From an uncultured Paracoccaceae bacterium (lineage in GTDB: Bacteria > Pseudomonadota > Alphaproteobacteria > Rhodobacterales > Rhodobacteraceae): a stretch of DNA of 64,000 bases. Numbering within the stretch: the stretch's first letter is position 1; each line of letters begins with the position of its first letter. Made by a program: the position numbers and the translations under genes. The notes under the pieces were generated by a model that saw only the letters and a program-made list of their open reading frames with translations, ran no database searches and was not told the origin of the DNA. Location: positions 2,666,001 to 2,730,000 of the forward strand of contig CANLNT010000001.1 in the NCBI GenBank assembly GCA_947492825.1, in the 5' to 3' direction. Positions 17,778 to 26,666 of the stretch are shown piece by piece.

Positions 17778-17822
17778 TTGACAAACGAATGTTCTTTGGG
17801 CTTAGGTATTAGCAAAGCTAAT
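17778..17822 (+). promoter_or_regulatory. Divergent promoter with LysR-type box
   Basis: ATTAGCAAAGCTAAT (17808-17822) is a perfect palindrome containing ATTAG and CTAAT, and CTAAT is the recognition core known for GcvA. It ends 14 nt before the LysR start. TTGACA at 17778-17783 could be the -35 for the LysR gene, with TAGGTA as a weak -10. The box lies between the LysR gene and the AA_synth-led operon, as expected for shared control. Confidence 0.55.
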
Positions 17823-17835
17823 AGGTGACTTGTCC

Positions 17836-18675
17836 ATGGCGAAATCCCTGCCGCCGCTCACATGGTTCCGCGCGTTCGAGGCGGCAGGCCGCCACCTCAG
17901 CTTCACCGCTGCGGCGGCAGAAATTGGCATGACCCAATCCGCCGTCAGCCAGCAGGTCAAAGCACTGGAAACCCGGCTGCGGGTGCCGCTGTTTACCCGT
18001 CGCGCGCGGGGGCTGTCGCTGACCGACGATGGCCGCCGTCTTTTGCCGCAGGTCGAGGCGGCACTGGGCCAGTTGCAGGCCGCGACCAAGGGCTTTGACG
18101 CCGGCCCCGCTGCCGATACGCTGACCGTCGCCAGTTCGGTCAGCGTCGCGCAATGGGTGATCGCGCCGCACTTGCAAAACTTCACAGCCGCACACCCGGC
18201 GCTGAAAATCCGCTTTCTGTCCGCCGTCTGGCCCGATGACTTTCACACCGCCCGTGCGGACGTGGAAATTCGCTTTGGCAGTCAAAAACAGGTGGGCCGT
18301 GATGCCCGGCTTTTGACGCCGAACCACTTGATCGCGCTCAAGGCCCCCGGCCTCTCCGGCGACCTCAGCACGCTGCCGCTGATCGAGGCTGTCGGCACCT
18401 CCACCGGCTGGGCCGCATGGGGGCAAAAAATCAACCCCGTGCCCGACCCCGCACTTTTTGCCGACAGTTTTGGCATGGCCCTGCACATGGCCGCACTTGG
18501 CAACGGCGTGGCACTTGTCAGCGCGCTGCTGGCAACCCACGCACTGGACAGCGGCCAATTGACCCGCGCCCATCCCGGCACGATCCCGTCGCAAGAGGGG
18601 TATTACCTCTCGGCCAGCGACACGCCCGCTGCGCGCGCGTTTCATGACTGGCTGCTAACCCGTCTGCCCGGCTGA
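17836..18675 (+). CDS. LysR-family regulator, GcvA type
   Basis: 279 residues. The N-terminal LPPLTWFRAFEAAGRHLSFT and MTQSAVSQQVKALE form the winged helix typical of the GcvA branch; the rest is a periplasmic-binding-like effector domain. The ATG at 17836 has AGGTGA 8 nt upstream and is preferred to the TTG at 17830. It diverges from the AA_synth/hydrolase/LLM/ALDH operon and most likely controls it through the palindrome at 17808-17822. The inducer is unknown. Confidence 0.9.
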   Translation: MAKSLPPLTWFRAFEAAGRHLSFTAAAAEIGMTQSAVSQQVKALETRLRVPLFTRRARGLSLTDDGRRLLPQVEAALGQLQAATKGFDAGPAADTLTVASSVSVAQWVIAPHLQNFTAAHPALKIRFLSAVWPDDFHTARADVEIRFGSQKQVGRDARLLTPNHLIALKAPGLSGDLSTLPLIEAVGTSTGWAAWGQKINPVPDPALFADSFGMALHMAALGNGVALVSALLATHALDSGQLTRAHPGTIPSQEGYYLSASDTPAARAFHDWLLTRLPG

Positions 18676-19992
18676 TCAGATCACCGCAAAGGCGGCATCC
18701 AGCTTGTCGACCAGCTCTGCCACGTGGTCCTCTGAATAGATGAACGGCGGGGCCAGCAGCACGTGATCGCCGTGCTTTCCGTCGCGCGTCCCGCTCATCG
18801 GATAGCAAATCAACCCCGCCTCAAACGCCGCCGCCTTGACCGATGCGGCCAGCTTGCGCGCGGGGTCAAACGGCGCCTTGGTCGCCCGGTCCGCGACCAA
18901 CTCCAGCCCGATGAACAGCCCCCGCCCGCGGATATCGCCCACATGGGCGTGCTGGCCAAAACGGTCCTCCAAGGCGGTGAATAACTGGGCAGAGGTGCGA
19001 TTGACCGCCCGCAAGAGGTCACGCTCCAAAATCGCATTCACCACCGCCAGCCCCGCCGCACAGGCAACCGGATGACCCAGATAGGTGTGACCATGCTGGA
19101 AAAACCCGCTGCCCCTGCCGATGACATCATAGATGGCACCCGTGCACAGCATCGCGCCAATCGGCTGGTATCCGGCCCCTAACCCCTTGGCGATGCACAG
19201 GATATCGGGTGCGACACCCTCTGCCTCGCAGGCAAACAGGTGCCCGGTCCGTCCCATGCCGCACATCACCTCATCAAGGATCAGCAAGACCCCATAGCGG
19301 TCGCAGATTTCGCGGATGCGCCGGAAATAGCCCGCCACTGCAGGCACCGCCCCCATCGTGGCCCCCACCACAGGCTCGGCCACAAAGGCCATCACCGTCT
19401 CTGGCCCCAGACGCAGAATTTCATCCTCCAGCTCTTGTGCCGCCCGCGCGCCGTAATCCTCTGCGCTCTCGCCGTCCGCCCGTTCCACATATTCATAGCA
19501 AGGCGCGATATGGCTGACCTCGACCAGTAGCGGCGCGAACTGCGCCCGCCGCCAAGCATTGCCGCCCGTGGCCAGCGCGCCCAGCGTGTTGCCGTGGTAG
19601 CTTTGCCACCTTGCGATAATGCGCTGGCGACCCGGTTCGCCGTTTTCAATATGGTACTGCCGCGCGAGTTTCAGCGCCGCCTCCACCGCCTCGGACCCGC
19701 CTGACACGAAATAGACCCGGTCCAGATCACCGGGCGCATGGGCGATCAACAGATCGGCCAGCGCCTCTGCCGGGTCACTGGTGAAGAATCCGGTGTGGGC
19801 AAACGCCAACTGGTCCACTTGCGCCTTGATCGCGGCTGTCACCTCTGCGTCGCCATGGCCCAGACAGGACACCGCCGCACCCCCCGACCCATCCAGATAG
19901 CGTTTGCCGCTGGCGTCGGTGATATAGCACCCCTCTGCCGCCACGGCTGTCGGCGGCGGGGCTTTGATCTGGCGTGGGAAAACATGGCTCAT
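18676..19992 (-). CDS. Class III (omega-type) PLP aminotransferase
   Basis: A 438-residue fold-type I enzyme. YFVSGGSEAVEAALKLARQY is the cofactor phosphate loop, LILDEVMCGMGRTG carries the pyridine-binding Asp, and the Schiff-base Lys is in CIAKGLGAGYQP. Class III members transfer amino groups from beta-, gamma- or omega-amino acids to pyruvate or 2-oxoglutarate. It overlaps the BKACE gene by 4 nt (ATGA), so the two probably act in one pathway, for example making a beta-keto acid that BKACE then cleaves. Confidence 0.9.
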   Translation of the reverse strand: MSHVFPRQIKAPPPTAVAAEGCYITDASGKRYLDGSGGAAVSCLGHGDAEVTAAIKAQVDQLAFAHTGFFTSDPAEALADLLIAHAPGDLDRVYFVSGGSEAVEAALKLARQYHIENGEPGRQRIIARWQSYHGNTLGALATGGNAWRRAQFAPLLVEVSHIAPCYEYVERADGESAEDYGARAAQELEDEILRLGPETVMAFVAEPVVGATMGAVPAVAGYFRRIREICDRYGVLLILDEVMCGMGRTGHLFACEAEGVAPDILCIAKGLGAGYQPIGAMLCTGAIYDVIGRGSGFFQHGHTYLGHPVACAAGLAVVNAILERDLLRAVNRTSAQLFTALEDRFGQHAHVGDIRGRGLFIGLELVADRATKAPFDPARKLAASVKAAAFEAGLICYPMSGTRDGKHGDHVLLAPPFIYSEDHVAELVDKLDAAFAVI

Positions 19993-20771
19993 GCGGGCAC
20001 CTCCATCGGTGTGAAACCGGCCTTTGCGGCCGCTGTGACAAACGCCGCGACCGATGCGGCGTTATCTTGAAATACGCGCCCATCCGGCGCTGTGCGGTTG
20101 TTCTCAAACCCGATCCGCGCATGCCCACCGGCCTGCAAGGCGGCCAACAAACAGGCCTGTTCCTGCGCGCCAAAGGCGCAAGCCGACCAGCGCAGCGGCA
20201 CCTGCCCCATCTGCCGCAGGAACGGCGTCAGATCGTCGGGCGTGGACACCTGCCCCGGCGCATAACGCCCCAGCACAAACAGCACCCGGCGCTGCCCCTC
20301 GGCAATCACGCCATCGTCAAAGTACCGCAGCAACAGCGCCAGATCGTCGGCATCATAAAGGATATGCTGCACTTCGATCCCGCGCCCCGCCGCCATTGCA
20401 TAGGTCGCGCGCAACCCTGCCGGATCGCGCGCAATTTCGCGCAGGGCGACGCTGGCGTCCGTGGCGTCAACTTCGGCCAGACAGCGCCGCTGTGCTGCCA
20501 CGCCATAGATCCCCGCCGCCTCGGTTGTCACCTGCACGCGCAGCGTGGTCCGCGCCCTGATCTGCGCCAAAACCTCGGCATAGGCCGCTGCATCCAGCGT
20601 GTGCCGGCCTGCCGCGTCGCGCGCATGCACATGGATCGCGCTGGCCCCTGCATCTGCACAGGCGGCCGCCGTCGCGGCCATCTCGGCCGGTGTGATTGGC
20701 ACGCCCGGGTGGTCCGCCTTCTGCAGGCGCGCGCCATTTGGGGCGACCATCAGTTCAAACGGGGTTCCCAC
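19989..20771 (-). CDS. BKACE family (beta-keto acid cleavage enzyme, DUF849)
   Basis: 260 residues from a GTG at 20771, placed behind AGGAGG at good spacing; upstream in-frame ATGs lack this. HVHARD holds two of the zinc-binding His residues, and VQVTTEAAGIYG and RIGFENN are family segments. BKACE enzymes react a beta-keto acid with acetyl-CoA to give acetoacetate and a new CoA ester. The substrate is set by side pockets that I cannot read here. Together with the aminotransferase this looks like catabolism of a beta-amino or beta-keto acid. Confidence 0.85.
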   Translation of the reverse strand: MGTPFELMVAPNGARLQKADHPGVPITPAEMAATAAACADAGASAIHVHARDAAGRHTLDAAAYAEVLAQIRARTTLRVQVTTEAAGIYGVAAQRRCLAEVDATDASVALREIARDPAGLRATYAMAAGRGIEVQHILYDADDLALLLRYFDDGVIAEGQRRVLFVLGRYAPGQVSTPDDLTPFLRQMGQVPLRWSACAFGAQEQACLLAALQAGGHARIGFENNRTAPDGRVFQDNAASVAAFVTAAAKAGFTPMEVPA

Positions 20772-20848
20772 GGGGTGCCTCCTTTTGGCGAAATGCCGCC
20801 CAATCACAAAGGCCAGCATTACGAACGAAGTCAATCGCCGCTAAAAAT

Positions 20849-20863
20849 AACATCCGTTATGTT
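20849..20863 (+). promoter_or_regulatory. Possible operator between BKACE and RpiR genes
   Basis: AACAT-CCGTT-ATGTT is an inverted repeat of 5-bp arms midway between the two divergent genes, 24 nt before the RpiR start. It may be the RpiR binding site. Evidence is position and symmetry only. Confidence 0.3.
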
Positions 20864-20886
20864 CTTTCGAACCAAAGGCGAATCGC

Positions 20887-21774
20887 ATGGACCCGACGCT
20901 CAAGACCAACACCATCACCGCGCTGATGCAGGGCATCCCTGCGTTTTCACCGCAGATGAAATCAGCCGCGAAATACGTGGTCGATCACCCCTCTGCCTTT
21001 GGGCTCGATTCCATCCGCGAAACCGCGCGCAAGGCGCATGTCAGCACCTATACCCTTGTAAACATGGCGAAAAGGCTGGGCTTCCCAAGTTTTGAGGCAT
21101 TCCGCGAACCCTTTCGTCAGGCGCTTGTGTCCAGTACCAACACCCGGTCTGATCCGCTTTGGCTGGCAAACGTGCGGGACCAGTCCGACCTTGGTCCGAC
21201 CTATGCCGATGCGGCGCAAAACGCGATGTCGGTGGTGTCGCACTCGCTCGAACGGCAGCAGTTGGACAAGATGGAACAGGTGGCCGACATGCTGATGTCG
21301 GCCCGCACGGTCTATGTCACGGCGATCCGGTCCAGCTATGCGGTGGCCTATTACCTGCACTACGTGGGCCGGATGGCCCTGCCGTCGCTGCTGTTGATCC
21401 CGCGCCACCGCAACAGCGCCATTGACGATCTCAATGACGCAGGCCCGGGCGACGTGCTGATTGCGATCACCGTCACCCCCTACTCGCGCGAAACAATCGA
21501 GGCCTGTGATTTTGCACGCAAAAAGGGTGTAAAGCTCCTGCTGATCACGGATTCAGAGGTCGTCTCGCCCGAGTTTCAGGCCGAACATACGCTGGTGGCC
21601 TCGGTCATCAGCAGCCACAACTTTGGCTGCTATTCGGGCATGATGGCCGTGGTCGAACTCTTGCTGGCGCTCTTGATGAAACGCGGCGGACGCGCGGCAA
21701 TGGATCGAATCAAGTCCTACGAACAGGTCCGCACCGAGAACAACGCCTACTGGGTCCGGCAAAAAAAACATTAG
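20887..21774 (+). CDS. MurR/RpiR-family regulator
   Basis: 295 residues. An N-terminal HTH_6 domain (SAAKYVVDHPSAFGLDSIRE, then VSTYTLVNMAKRLGF) is joined to a SIS phosphosugar-like domain (about 130-270; VYVTAIRSSYAVAYYLHYVG, DVLIAITVTPYS). In Rhodobacterales this branch often controls amino-acid or carboxylate uptake rather than sugars. It lies between the BKACE operon and the TAXI transporter and could control both. Confidence 0.88.
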   Translation: MDPTLKTNTITALMQGIPAFSPQMKSAAKYVVDHPSAFGLDSIRETARKAHVSTYTLVNMAKRLGFPSFEAFREPFRQALVSSTNTRSDPLWLANVRDQSDLGPTYADAAQNAMSVVSHSLERQQLDKMEQVADMLMSARTVYVTAIRSSYAVAYYLHYVGRMALPSLLLIPRHRNSAIDDLNDAGPGDVLIAITVTPYSRETIEACDFARKKGVKLLLITDSEVVSPEFQAEHTLVASVISSHNFGCYSGMMAVVELLLALLMKRGGRAAMDRIKSYEQVRTENNAYWVRQKKH

Positions 21775-21865
21775 TTTTTCCGTGACATCCCGGCAATCTC
21801 GTTAGACGCTCTTTGGATGGTTGCGCCGGTCAGGCGCTCCACGAGAGAGTTTTAGGGAGAACCTC

Positions 21866-22840
21866 ATGAAACATATGAAAATGATGGGTGGCGTCTTTGC
21901 CGCGGCCATGATGGCCCTTGGTGGCGCTGCATCCGCGCAGGACCAGCAGTTTATCTCAATCGGCACCGGTGGCGTCACGGGCGTCTACTACCCCACTGGT
22001 GGTGCCATTTGCCGTCTGGTGAACCGCGACCGCAAGGATCACGGCATCCGCTGTGCTGTGGAATCGACCGGTGGCTCGGTCTACAACATCAACACCATCA
22101 AGGCAGGCGAGCTGGAATTTGGCGTCGCTCAGTCCGACTGGCAATTCCACGCCTACAACGGCACCTCCAAGTTCGAAGGCGATGCTGCATTCCCCGGTGT
22201 CCGCGCGATGTTCTCTGTCCACCCAGAGCCCTTCACGCTGATCGTGCGTGCTGACAGCGGCATCGAAAGCTTCGAGGATCTGGCAGGCAAGCGTGTCAAC
22301 GTCGGCAACCCCGGTTCCGGCCAGCGCGCCACAATGGAAGTCGTCATGGACGCTTTCGGCATGGGCATGGACAGCTTTGCGCTCGCGACCGAATACAAAG
22401 GGTCAGAGATGGCCAAGCAGATCTGCGACGATAACATCGACGCAATGATCTACACCATCGGCCACCCGGCCGCTGCGATCAAAGAAGCGACAACCACCTG
22501 TGACGTGAAACTGGTGTCAGTTGTGGGCGAACCGATTGACCAACTGGTCGCGGACAACCCCTACTACCGTGTCGCCACGATCCCCGGCGGGATGTACGCA
22601 GGCACAGACGGTGACACCACCACCTTTGGTGTGGGTGCGACGTTCGTGACCTCTGCGGATGTGTCCGACGATGTGGCCTATGTGGTCGCCAAGGCGGTGC
22701 TGTCGAACCTCGATGACTTCCGTGGCCTGCACCCGGCATTTGCCAACCTCGATGCGGCACAGATGATCAGCGATGGTCTCTCGGCGCCGCTGCATCCCGG
22801 TGCGGAACGGGCCTACAAAGAACTGGGCCTGATGGAATAA
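21866..22840 (+). CDS. TAXI-family TRAP transporter solute-binding protein
   Basis: 324 residues. A Sec signal peptide (MKHMKMMGGVFAAAMMALG, cleavage after ASA) precedes a TAXI domain starting FISIGTGGVTGVYYPTGGAICR and GSVYNINTIKAGELEFGVAQSD. It captures a small acid in the periplasm. The ATG at 21866 follows GGGAGAACCTC and is chosen over the ATG at 21821. TAXI members bind amino acids or dicarboxylates; the neighbouring aminotransferase and BKACE genes suggest an amino or keto acid. Confidence 0.92.
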   Translation: MKHMKMMGGVFAAAMMALGGAASAQDQQFISIGTGGVTGVYYPTGGAICRLVNRDRKDHGIRCAVESTGGSVYNINTIKAGELEFGVAQSDWQFHAYNGTSKFEGDAAFPGVRAMFSVHPEPFTLIVRADSGIESFEDLAGKRVNVGNPGSGQRATMEVVMDAFGMGMDSFALATEYKGSEMAKQICDDNIDAMIYTIGHPAAAIKEATTTCDVKLVSVVGEPIDQLVADNPYYRVATIPGGMYAGTDGDTTTFGVGATFVTSADVSDDVAYVVAKAVLSNLDDFRGLHPAFANLDAAQMISDGLSAPLHPGAERAYKELGLME

Positions 22841-22849
22841 TCAGACCTG

Positions 22850-22972
22850 TTGCGCCGGAGATGGGGAACCTCTCCGGCGCAATTGCATAGGCCCCGCGCA
22901 TGCAGGGTCAGCTGATCGGGGCCAACATGCTTGGCCCCGATCACACCGGAACCGGGCCGCGTGCGGGTTCCG
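22850..22972 (+). repeat. Three stem-loops between TRAP binding protein and permease
   Basis: Hairpin 1 (22850-22882) has 12-bp perfect arms starting TTGCGCCGGAGA. Hairpin 2 (22914-22942) has 12-bp perfect arms starting GATCGGGGCCAA with a 5-nt loop. Hairpin 3 (22947-22972) has 7-bp arms CGGAACC/GGTTCCG. No T-run follows any of them. Such structures usually lower permease expression or protect the binding-protein mRNA. They also argue that the permease does not start at the upstream ATG at 22900. Confidence 0.75.
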
Positions 22973-23001
22973 ACAGAATTCAGGGATGGGGGGCCGCGGC
23001 A

Positions 23002-25647
23002 ATGACCGACGCAGCGATGAAATCAGCAGAAGACATGGTGGCAGAGGCCGATACCGGCGCCCGCAACGCCGGTCCATTTGCCACCAAACTGGTCTTTGGA
23101 CTTTGCATCGCATGGTCGATCTTCCAGCTTTATATCGCCTCCAAAGTGCCCGGCGTTCTGGCGCAGGCCACCGGCATCAGCATTTTCGCCAATATCGTGG
23201 CCCAGGCCCGTTTTGTGCACCTCGCCTTTGCCATTGCGCTGGCCACGCTGGCCTTTCCGATGTTCGGCCACCGCAACCGCATCCCGCTTTATGACTGGGC
23301 GCTGGTGATCCTTGGGGTCTCGGCCTGTCTCTATCTGGTGGTCTTCCGCTTTCAGATCGCGGATCGCCCCGGCCTGTGGAGCACCACCGATATCGTGATG
23401 TCGGGCATCGGCATGGGCGTGCTGATGGTCGCCGTTTTCCGCTCACTTGGCCTGCCGCTGGTGATCATCGCCTCGGCCTTCCTCGCCCTAGCTTTCTTTG
23501 GCGGCTACTCGGAATGGATCGGCAGCATCACCAACTACGGTGGGTCGTCCTTCTCTAAGGCGATGGGCCACTACTGGATGCAGACCGAAGGCGTCTTTGG
23601 CGTGGCCTTGGGTGTCTCCACCTCGATGATCTTCCTGTTCGTTCTGTTCGGCGCGCTTTTGGAAAAGGCAGGCGGCGGCAATTGGTTCATCAAGGTCGCG
23701 ATTGCCCTGCTCGGCGCCCTGCGTGGCGGCCCGGCCAAAGCGGCGGTGCTGTCCTCGATGATGACCGGGATGATCTCTGGCTCATCCATCGCCAACACCG
23801 TGACCACTGGCACATTCACCATCCCGCTGATGAAACGGATCGGCTTTAGCCCTGAAAAGGCAGGCGCGGTCGAAGTGGCCTCGTCCACCAACGGCCAGTT
23901 GACCCCTCCGGTGATGGGCGCTGCGGCCTTCCTGATGGTCGAATATGTCAATATTCCCTACATCGAAGTCGTCAAACACGCCTTCCTGCCTGCGGTGATT
24001 TCCTACATCGCGCTCTTGTACATCGTACACCTCGAAAGCCTGAAGCTCGGCCTGCAGGGCCTGAAAAAGCCCGGCCGCCACATCGGCATCGTGATGATTA
24101 TGATCCTGTTCCTGACCGGATTCTTCGCGATGGCTGCAATCACTTTCCTGGTCATCGGCTTCCGCGCCCTGCTGGAACCGATGATGCCCGGTGCCACGAT
24201 CTATCCCGCGCTGGTGCTGCTGGGCGTCGCCTATCTGGCACTCCTCTTTGTCGCCTCGCGCTTTCCCGATGTGGTGCCCGACGATCCCAACGCGACAGAA
24301 GTAGAGGCACCGCGCCTCACCCCCACCTTCCTCGGCGGCGCATACTATGCCCTGCCGATCTTTGTGCTGGTCTGGAACCTGATGGTCCGCACCGACACGC
24401 TGGACCGCCTGTCGCCTGCGCTGTCAGCCTTCTGGGCAACCATCGTGATGATCATCGTGGCGCTGACACACCGTCCGCTGAAGCAAATGATGCGCGGTCA
24501 GGGCTTTGCCCATCTGGCCGCCTCGCCCACTGGCAACAGCTTTGGTACCGCCTTCCGTGACTTCGTGGCGGGCCTTGAAAGCGGTGCCCGCAACATGATC
24601 GGGATCGGTGTCGCCACCGGTGCCGCCGGCATCATCGTCGGCACGATTTCTCTGACAGGCGCACACCAGATCATCGGTCAGGTGATTGAAACCATCGCCG
24701 GTGGCAACCTGATCATCCTGCTGGTTCTGGTGGCCGTGCTGTCACTGATCCTTGGCATGGGCCTGCCGACCACGGCCAACTACATCGTTGTGTCATCGCT
24801 CATGGCCCCTGTGATCGTCAGCGTCGGCGCGCAATCGGGCCTGATCGTCCCGCTGATCGCCGTACACCTCTTTGTGTTCTACTTCGGGATTCTGGCCGAT
24901 GACACGCCACCGGTGGGCCTTGCGGCCTATGCGGCGGCGGCAATTTCGCGCGGTGACCCGATCAAGACCGGCGTTGTGGGCTTTAGCTATGACATCCGCA
25001 CCGCCCTGCTGCCGTTCATGTTCATCTTCAACACGGACCTGTTGCTGATCGACGTAGGCCCCGCCAAGGCGGTGTTCGTCTTCTTCATCTCGCTCATCGC
25101 GATGCTGGTCTTTGCCGCCGTGACCCAAGGCTACTTCATCGCCAAAACCCGCAAGTGGGAGGCGGTCGTGATGATGCTGATCGTCTTCATGCTGTTCCGC
25201 CCAGATTTCTTCCTCGATCAATGGCAGGACAAATACACCGAAACCACCGGCCCTGCGGCGCTGACAGCGCTAGAGGAGCTGCCAACCGGTGCCACCGCAC
25301 GGCTGCGCATCTCGGCCCCGGACTTTGATACCGGCATCGTCGGCAATACCACCGTGACCCTCACGCCAGAGGCGGACGGCTCTGCTATGGAACGCCTTGA
25401 TGCGGTGGGCCTGACGGTCTTTGAAGACGGTGACATCCTTGCGCTGGATGAACCCTTCCCCGGCACGCCCTATTTCGATCAGCTTGCCAATGACTACGAT
25501 TTCTACGGCGATGAGCCCGCCCAGATCGAAGCCATCCAGGTCGAAAATGAACGGATGCCCAAGGAAATCTTCTTCATCCCGGCCTTGCTGCTGCTCTTGA
25601 TGATCATCTTCATCCAGCGCCCACGCGCCACGCAACCGGCCTTCTAA
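23002..25647 (+). CDS. TRAP transporter fused permease (4TM/12TM, TAXI type)
   Basis: 881 residues, mostly hydrophobic. The N-terminal part is the DctQ-like 4-TM unit, followed by the DctM-like 12-TM unit (GSSIANTVTTGTFTIPLMKR, LGMGLPTTANYIVVSSL, PVGLAAYAAAAISRGDPIKTG), and a C-terminal DUF3394-type soluble part (about 740-850). It uses the sodium gradient to import the solute bound by the protein at 21866. The ATG at 23002 avoids translating the three hairpins upstream. Confidence 0.9.
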   Translation: MTDAAMKSAEDMVAEADTGARNAGPFATKLVFGLCIAWSIFQLYIASKVPGVLAQATGISIFANIVAQARFVHLAFAIALATLAFPMFGHRNRIPLYDWALVILGVSACLYLVVFRFQIADRPGLWSTTDIVMSGIGMGVLMVAVFRSLGLPLVIIASAFLALAFFGGYSEWIGSITNYGGSSFSKAMGHYWMQTEGVFGVALGVSTSMIFLFVLFGALLEKAGGGNWFIKVAIALLGALRGGPAKAAVLSSMMTGMISGSSIANTVTTGTFTIPLMKRIGFSPEKAGAVEVASSTNGQLTPPVMGAAAFLMVEYVNIPYIEVVKHAFLPAVISYIALLYIVHLESLKLGLQGLKKPGRHIGIVMIMILFLTGFFAMAAITFLVIGFRALLEPMMPGATIYPALVLLGVAYLALLFVASRFPDVVPDDPNATEVEAPRLTPTFLGGAYYALPIFVLVWNLMVRTDTLDRLSPALSAFWATIVMIIVALTHRPLKQMMRGQGFAHLAASPTGNSFGTAFRDFVAGLESGARNMIGIGVATGAAGIIVGTISLTGAHQIIGQVIETIAGGNLIILLVLVAVLSLILGMGLPTTANYIVVSSLMAPVIVSVGAQSGLIVPLIAVHLFVFYFGILADDTPPVGLAAYAAAAISRGDPIKTGVVGFSYDIRTALLPFMFIFNTDLLLIDVGPAKAVFVFFISLIAMLVFAAVTQGYFIAKTRKWEAVVMMLIVFMLFRPDFFLDQWQDKYTETTGPAALTALEELPTGATARLRISAPDFDTGIVGNTTVTLTPEADGSAMERLDAVGLTVFEDGDILALDEPFPGTPYFDQLANDYDFYGDEPAQIEAIQVENERMPKEIFFIPALLLLLMIIFIQRPRATQPAF

Positions 25648-25659
25648 GGGGGACACCTC

Positions 25660-26085
25660 ATGTTCAAAACCGTATTGATCGCCGTCGACGTGTCTGTGCG
25701 CGATGATGCAACCCGGCTGCTGACCGCTGCGAGTACGCTCACCGCCGGTTGGGATTGCACTCTGCATGTGGTGACCGTGATCCCCAACGTCGGCATGGCC
25801 ATCGTCGGGTCTTTCCTGAACGACACGTTCGAGGCGGACAGCCAGACCGCCGCCAAGGCAGAGCTTGCCAGCCTTATCGCAGCGCAAGGCATCACCGCGC
25901 AGGACCATGTGCTGTCCGGGCGGGTCTACGACAGCGTGATCTCGCAGGCGAACGCAGTCGGTGCCGATCTGATCCTTGTGGGCGCGCACCAGCCGGACTT
26001 TGGCGACTACCTGCTGGGGGCCAATGCCGCGCGCATCGTGCGCCACGCCCATCAGTCGGTGATGGTGCTGCGCGACGGGGCCTGA
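25660..26085 (+). CDS. UspA-family universal stress protein linked to TRAP transporter
   Basis: A 141-residue Usp fold: FKTVLIAVDVS at the N-terminus, and VGAHQPDFGDYLLGANAARIVRHAHQSVMVLR at the end, a variant of the G-2X-G-9X-G-S/T nucleotide motif (here GDYLLGANA). It begins 12 nt after the permease. A Usp gene in a TRAP operon is known from TeaABC-TeaD of Halomonas, where TeaD binds ATP and tunes transport. The same role is likely here. Confidence 0.88.
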   Translation: MFKTVLIAVDVSVRDDATRLLTAASTLTAGWDCTLHVVTVIPNVGMAIVGSFLNDTFEADSQTAAKAELASLIAAQGITAQDHVLSGRVYDSVISQANAVGADLILVGAHQPDFGDYLLGANAARIVRHAHQSVMVLRDGA

Positions 26086-26161
26086 CCCCGGCCACGCGGA
26101 TGACCGGCGGCCCGCCCTGTGCTATGCTGCATCAAAGATCGAAAACATCCTGCGCCAACAA

Positions 26162-26250
26162 CGTCGCGCGCCCGTAGGCCGGGCTTCAGACCGGCAGGCA
26201 TCCCCGCAGATCAGGCGTCACACGTCCGTAGACCGCTCTTCAGACCGGCT
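26162..26250 (+). repeat. Two REP-like repeats, 35 nt each
   Basis: Copies at 26162-26196 and 26216-26250 share CCGTAG and CTTCAGACCGGC at the same spacing and match at most other positions. In the first, GCCGG and CCGGC flank an 8-nt loop, so it can form a hairpin. They fill the space between uspA and hspQ, which converge, and may serve as transcription or mRNA end signals. Confidence 0.55.
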
Positions 26251-26256
26251 TGGCGC

Positions 26257-26583
26257 TTAGTTCAGCTGCACCTGCAACGGATAATGCCCATCCTCGAACG
26301 GGCCAAAAAGATCATCCAGATCGGGGTGTTCCACCGGCTCGCCGCTGTAATCAGCGACAAGGTTCTGCTCTGACACATACGCCACGTAGTAGCTTTGGTC
26401 GTTTTCAGCCAGCAAATGATAGAACGGTTGGTCCTTGTCGGGGCGCGATTCCTCTGGAATGGCCTCGTACCAGGCGTCGGTGTTCGAAAACATCGCATCC
26501 ACATCAAACACCACACCGCGAAAAGGATGCTTGCGGTGGCGGACAACTTGTCCCAGATGATATTTTGCACGCGTCTTGAACAT
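26257..26583 (-). CDS. hspQ: HspQ (YccV-like) heat-shock protein
   Basis: 108 residues. The YccV-like barrel motifs are KYHLGQVVRHRKHPFRGVVFDVD, the central PFYHLLAEND and YVAYVSEQNL, and GPFEDGHYPLQ. HspQ affects stability of DnaA variants and is a specificity enhancer and substrate of Lon in enterobacteria. It diverges from the AEC transporter. There is no operon partner. Confidence 0.9.
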   Translation of the reverse strand: MFKTRAKYHLGQVVRHRKHPFRGVVFDVDAMFSNTDAWYEAIPEESRPDKDQPFYHLLAENDQSYYVAYVSEQNLVADYSGEPVEHPDLDDLFGPFEDGHYPLQVQLN

Positions 26584-26633
26584 AACTAACGTTCCCCCAA
26601 CGACCTTCTACGCCCGCGCACGGGGCAGAGTCT

Positions 26634-26646
26634 ACGGTAACACCGT
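26634..26646 (+). promoter_or_regulatory. Small palindrome ahead of AEC transporter
   Basis: ACGGT-AAC-ACCGT is a perfect inverted repeat 20 nt upstream of the GTG start at 26667, in the hspQ/AEC divergent region. It may be an operator. There is no further evidence. Confidence 0.25.
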
Positions 26647-26666
26647 TAAATTTAAGGAAACAGTCT

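Noticed and set aside
22900-23001. N-terminal extension of the TRAP permease from 22900
   Set aside because: It would translate two strong hairpins and gives no sensible N-terminal helix.
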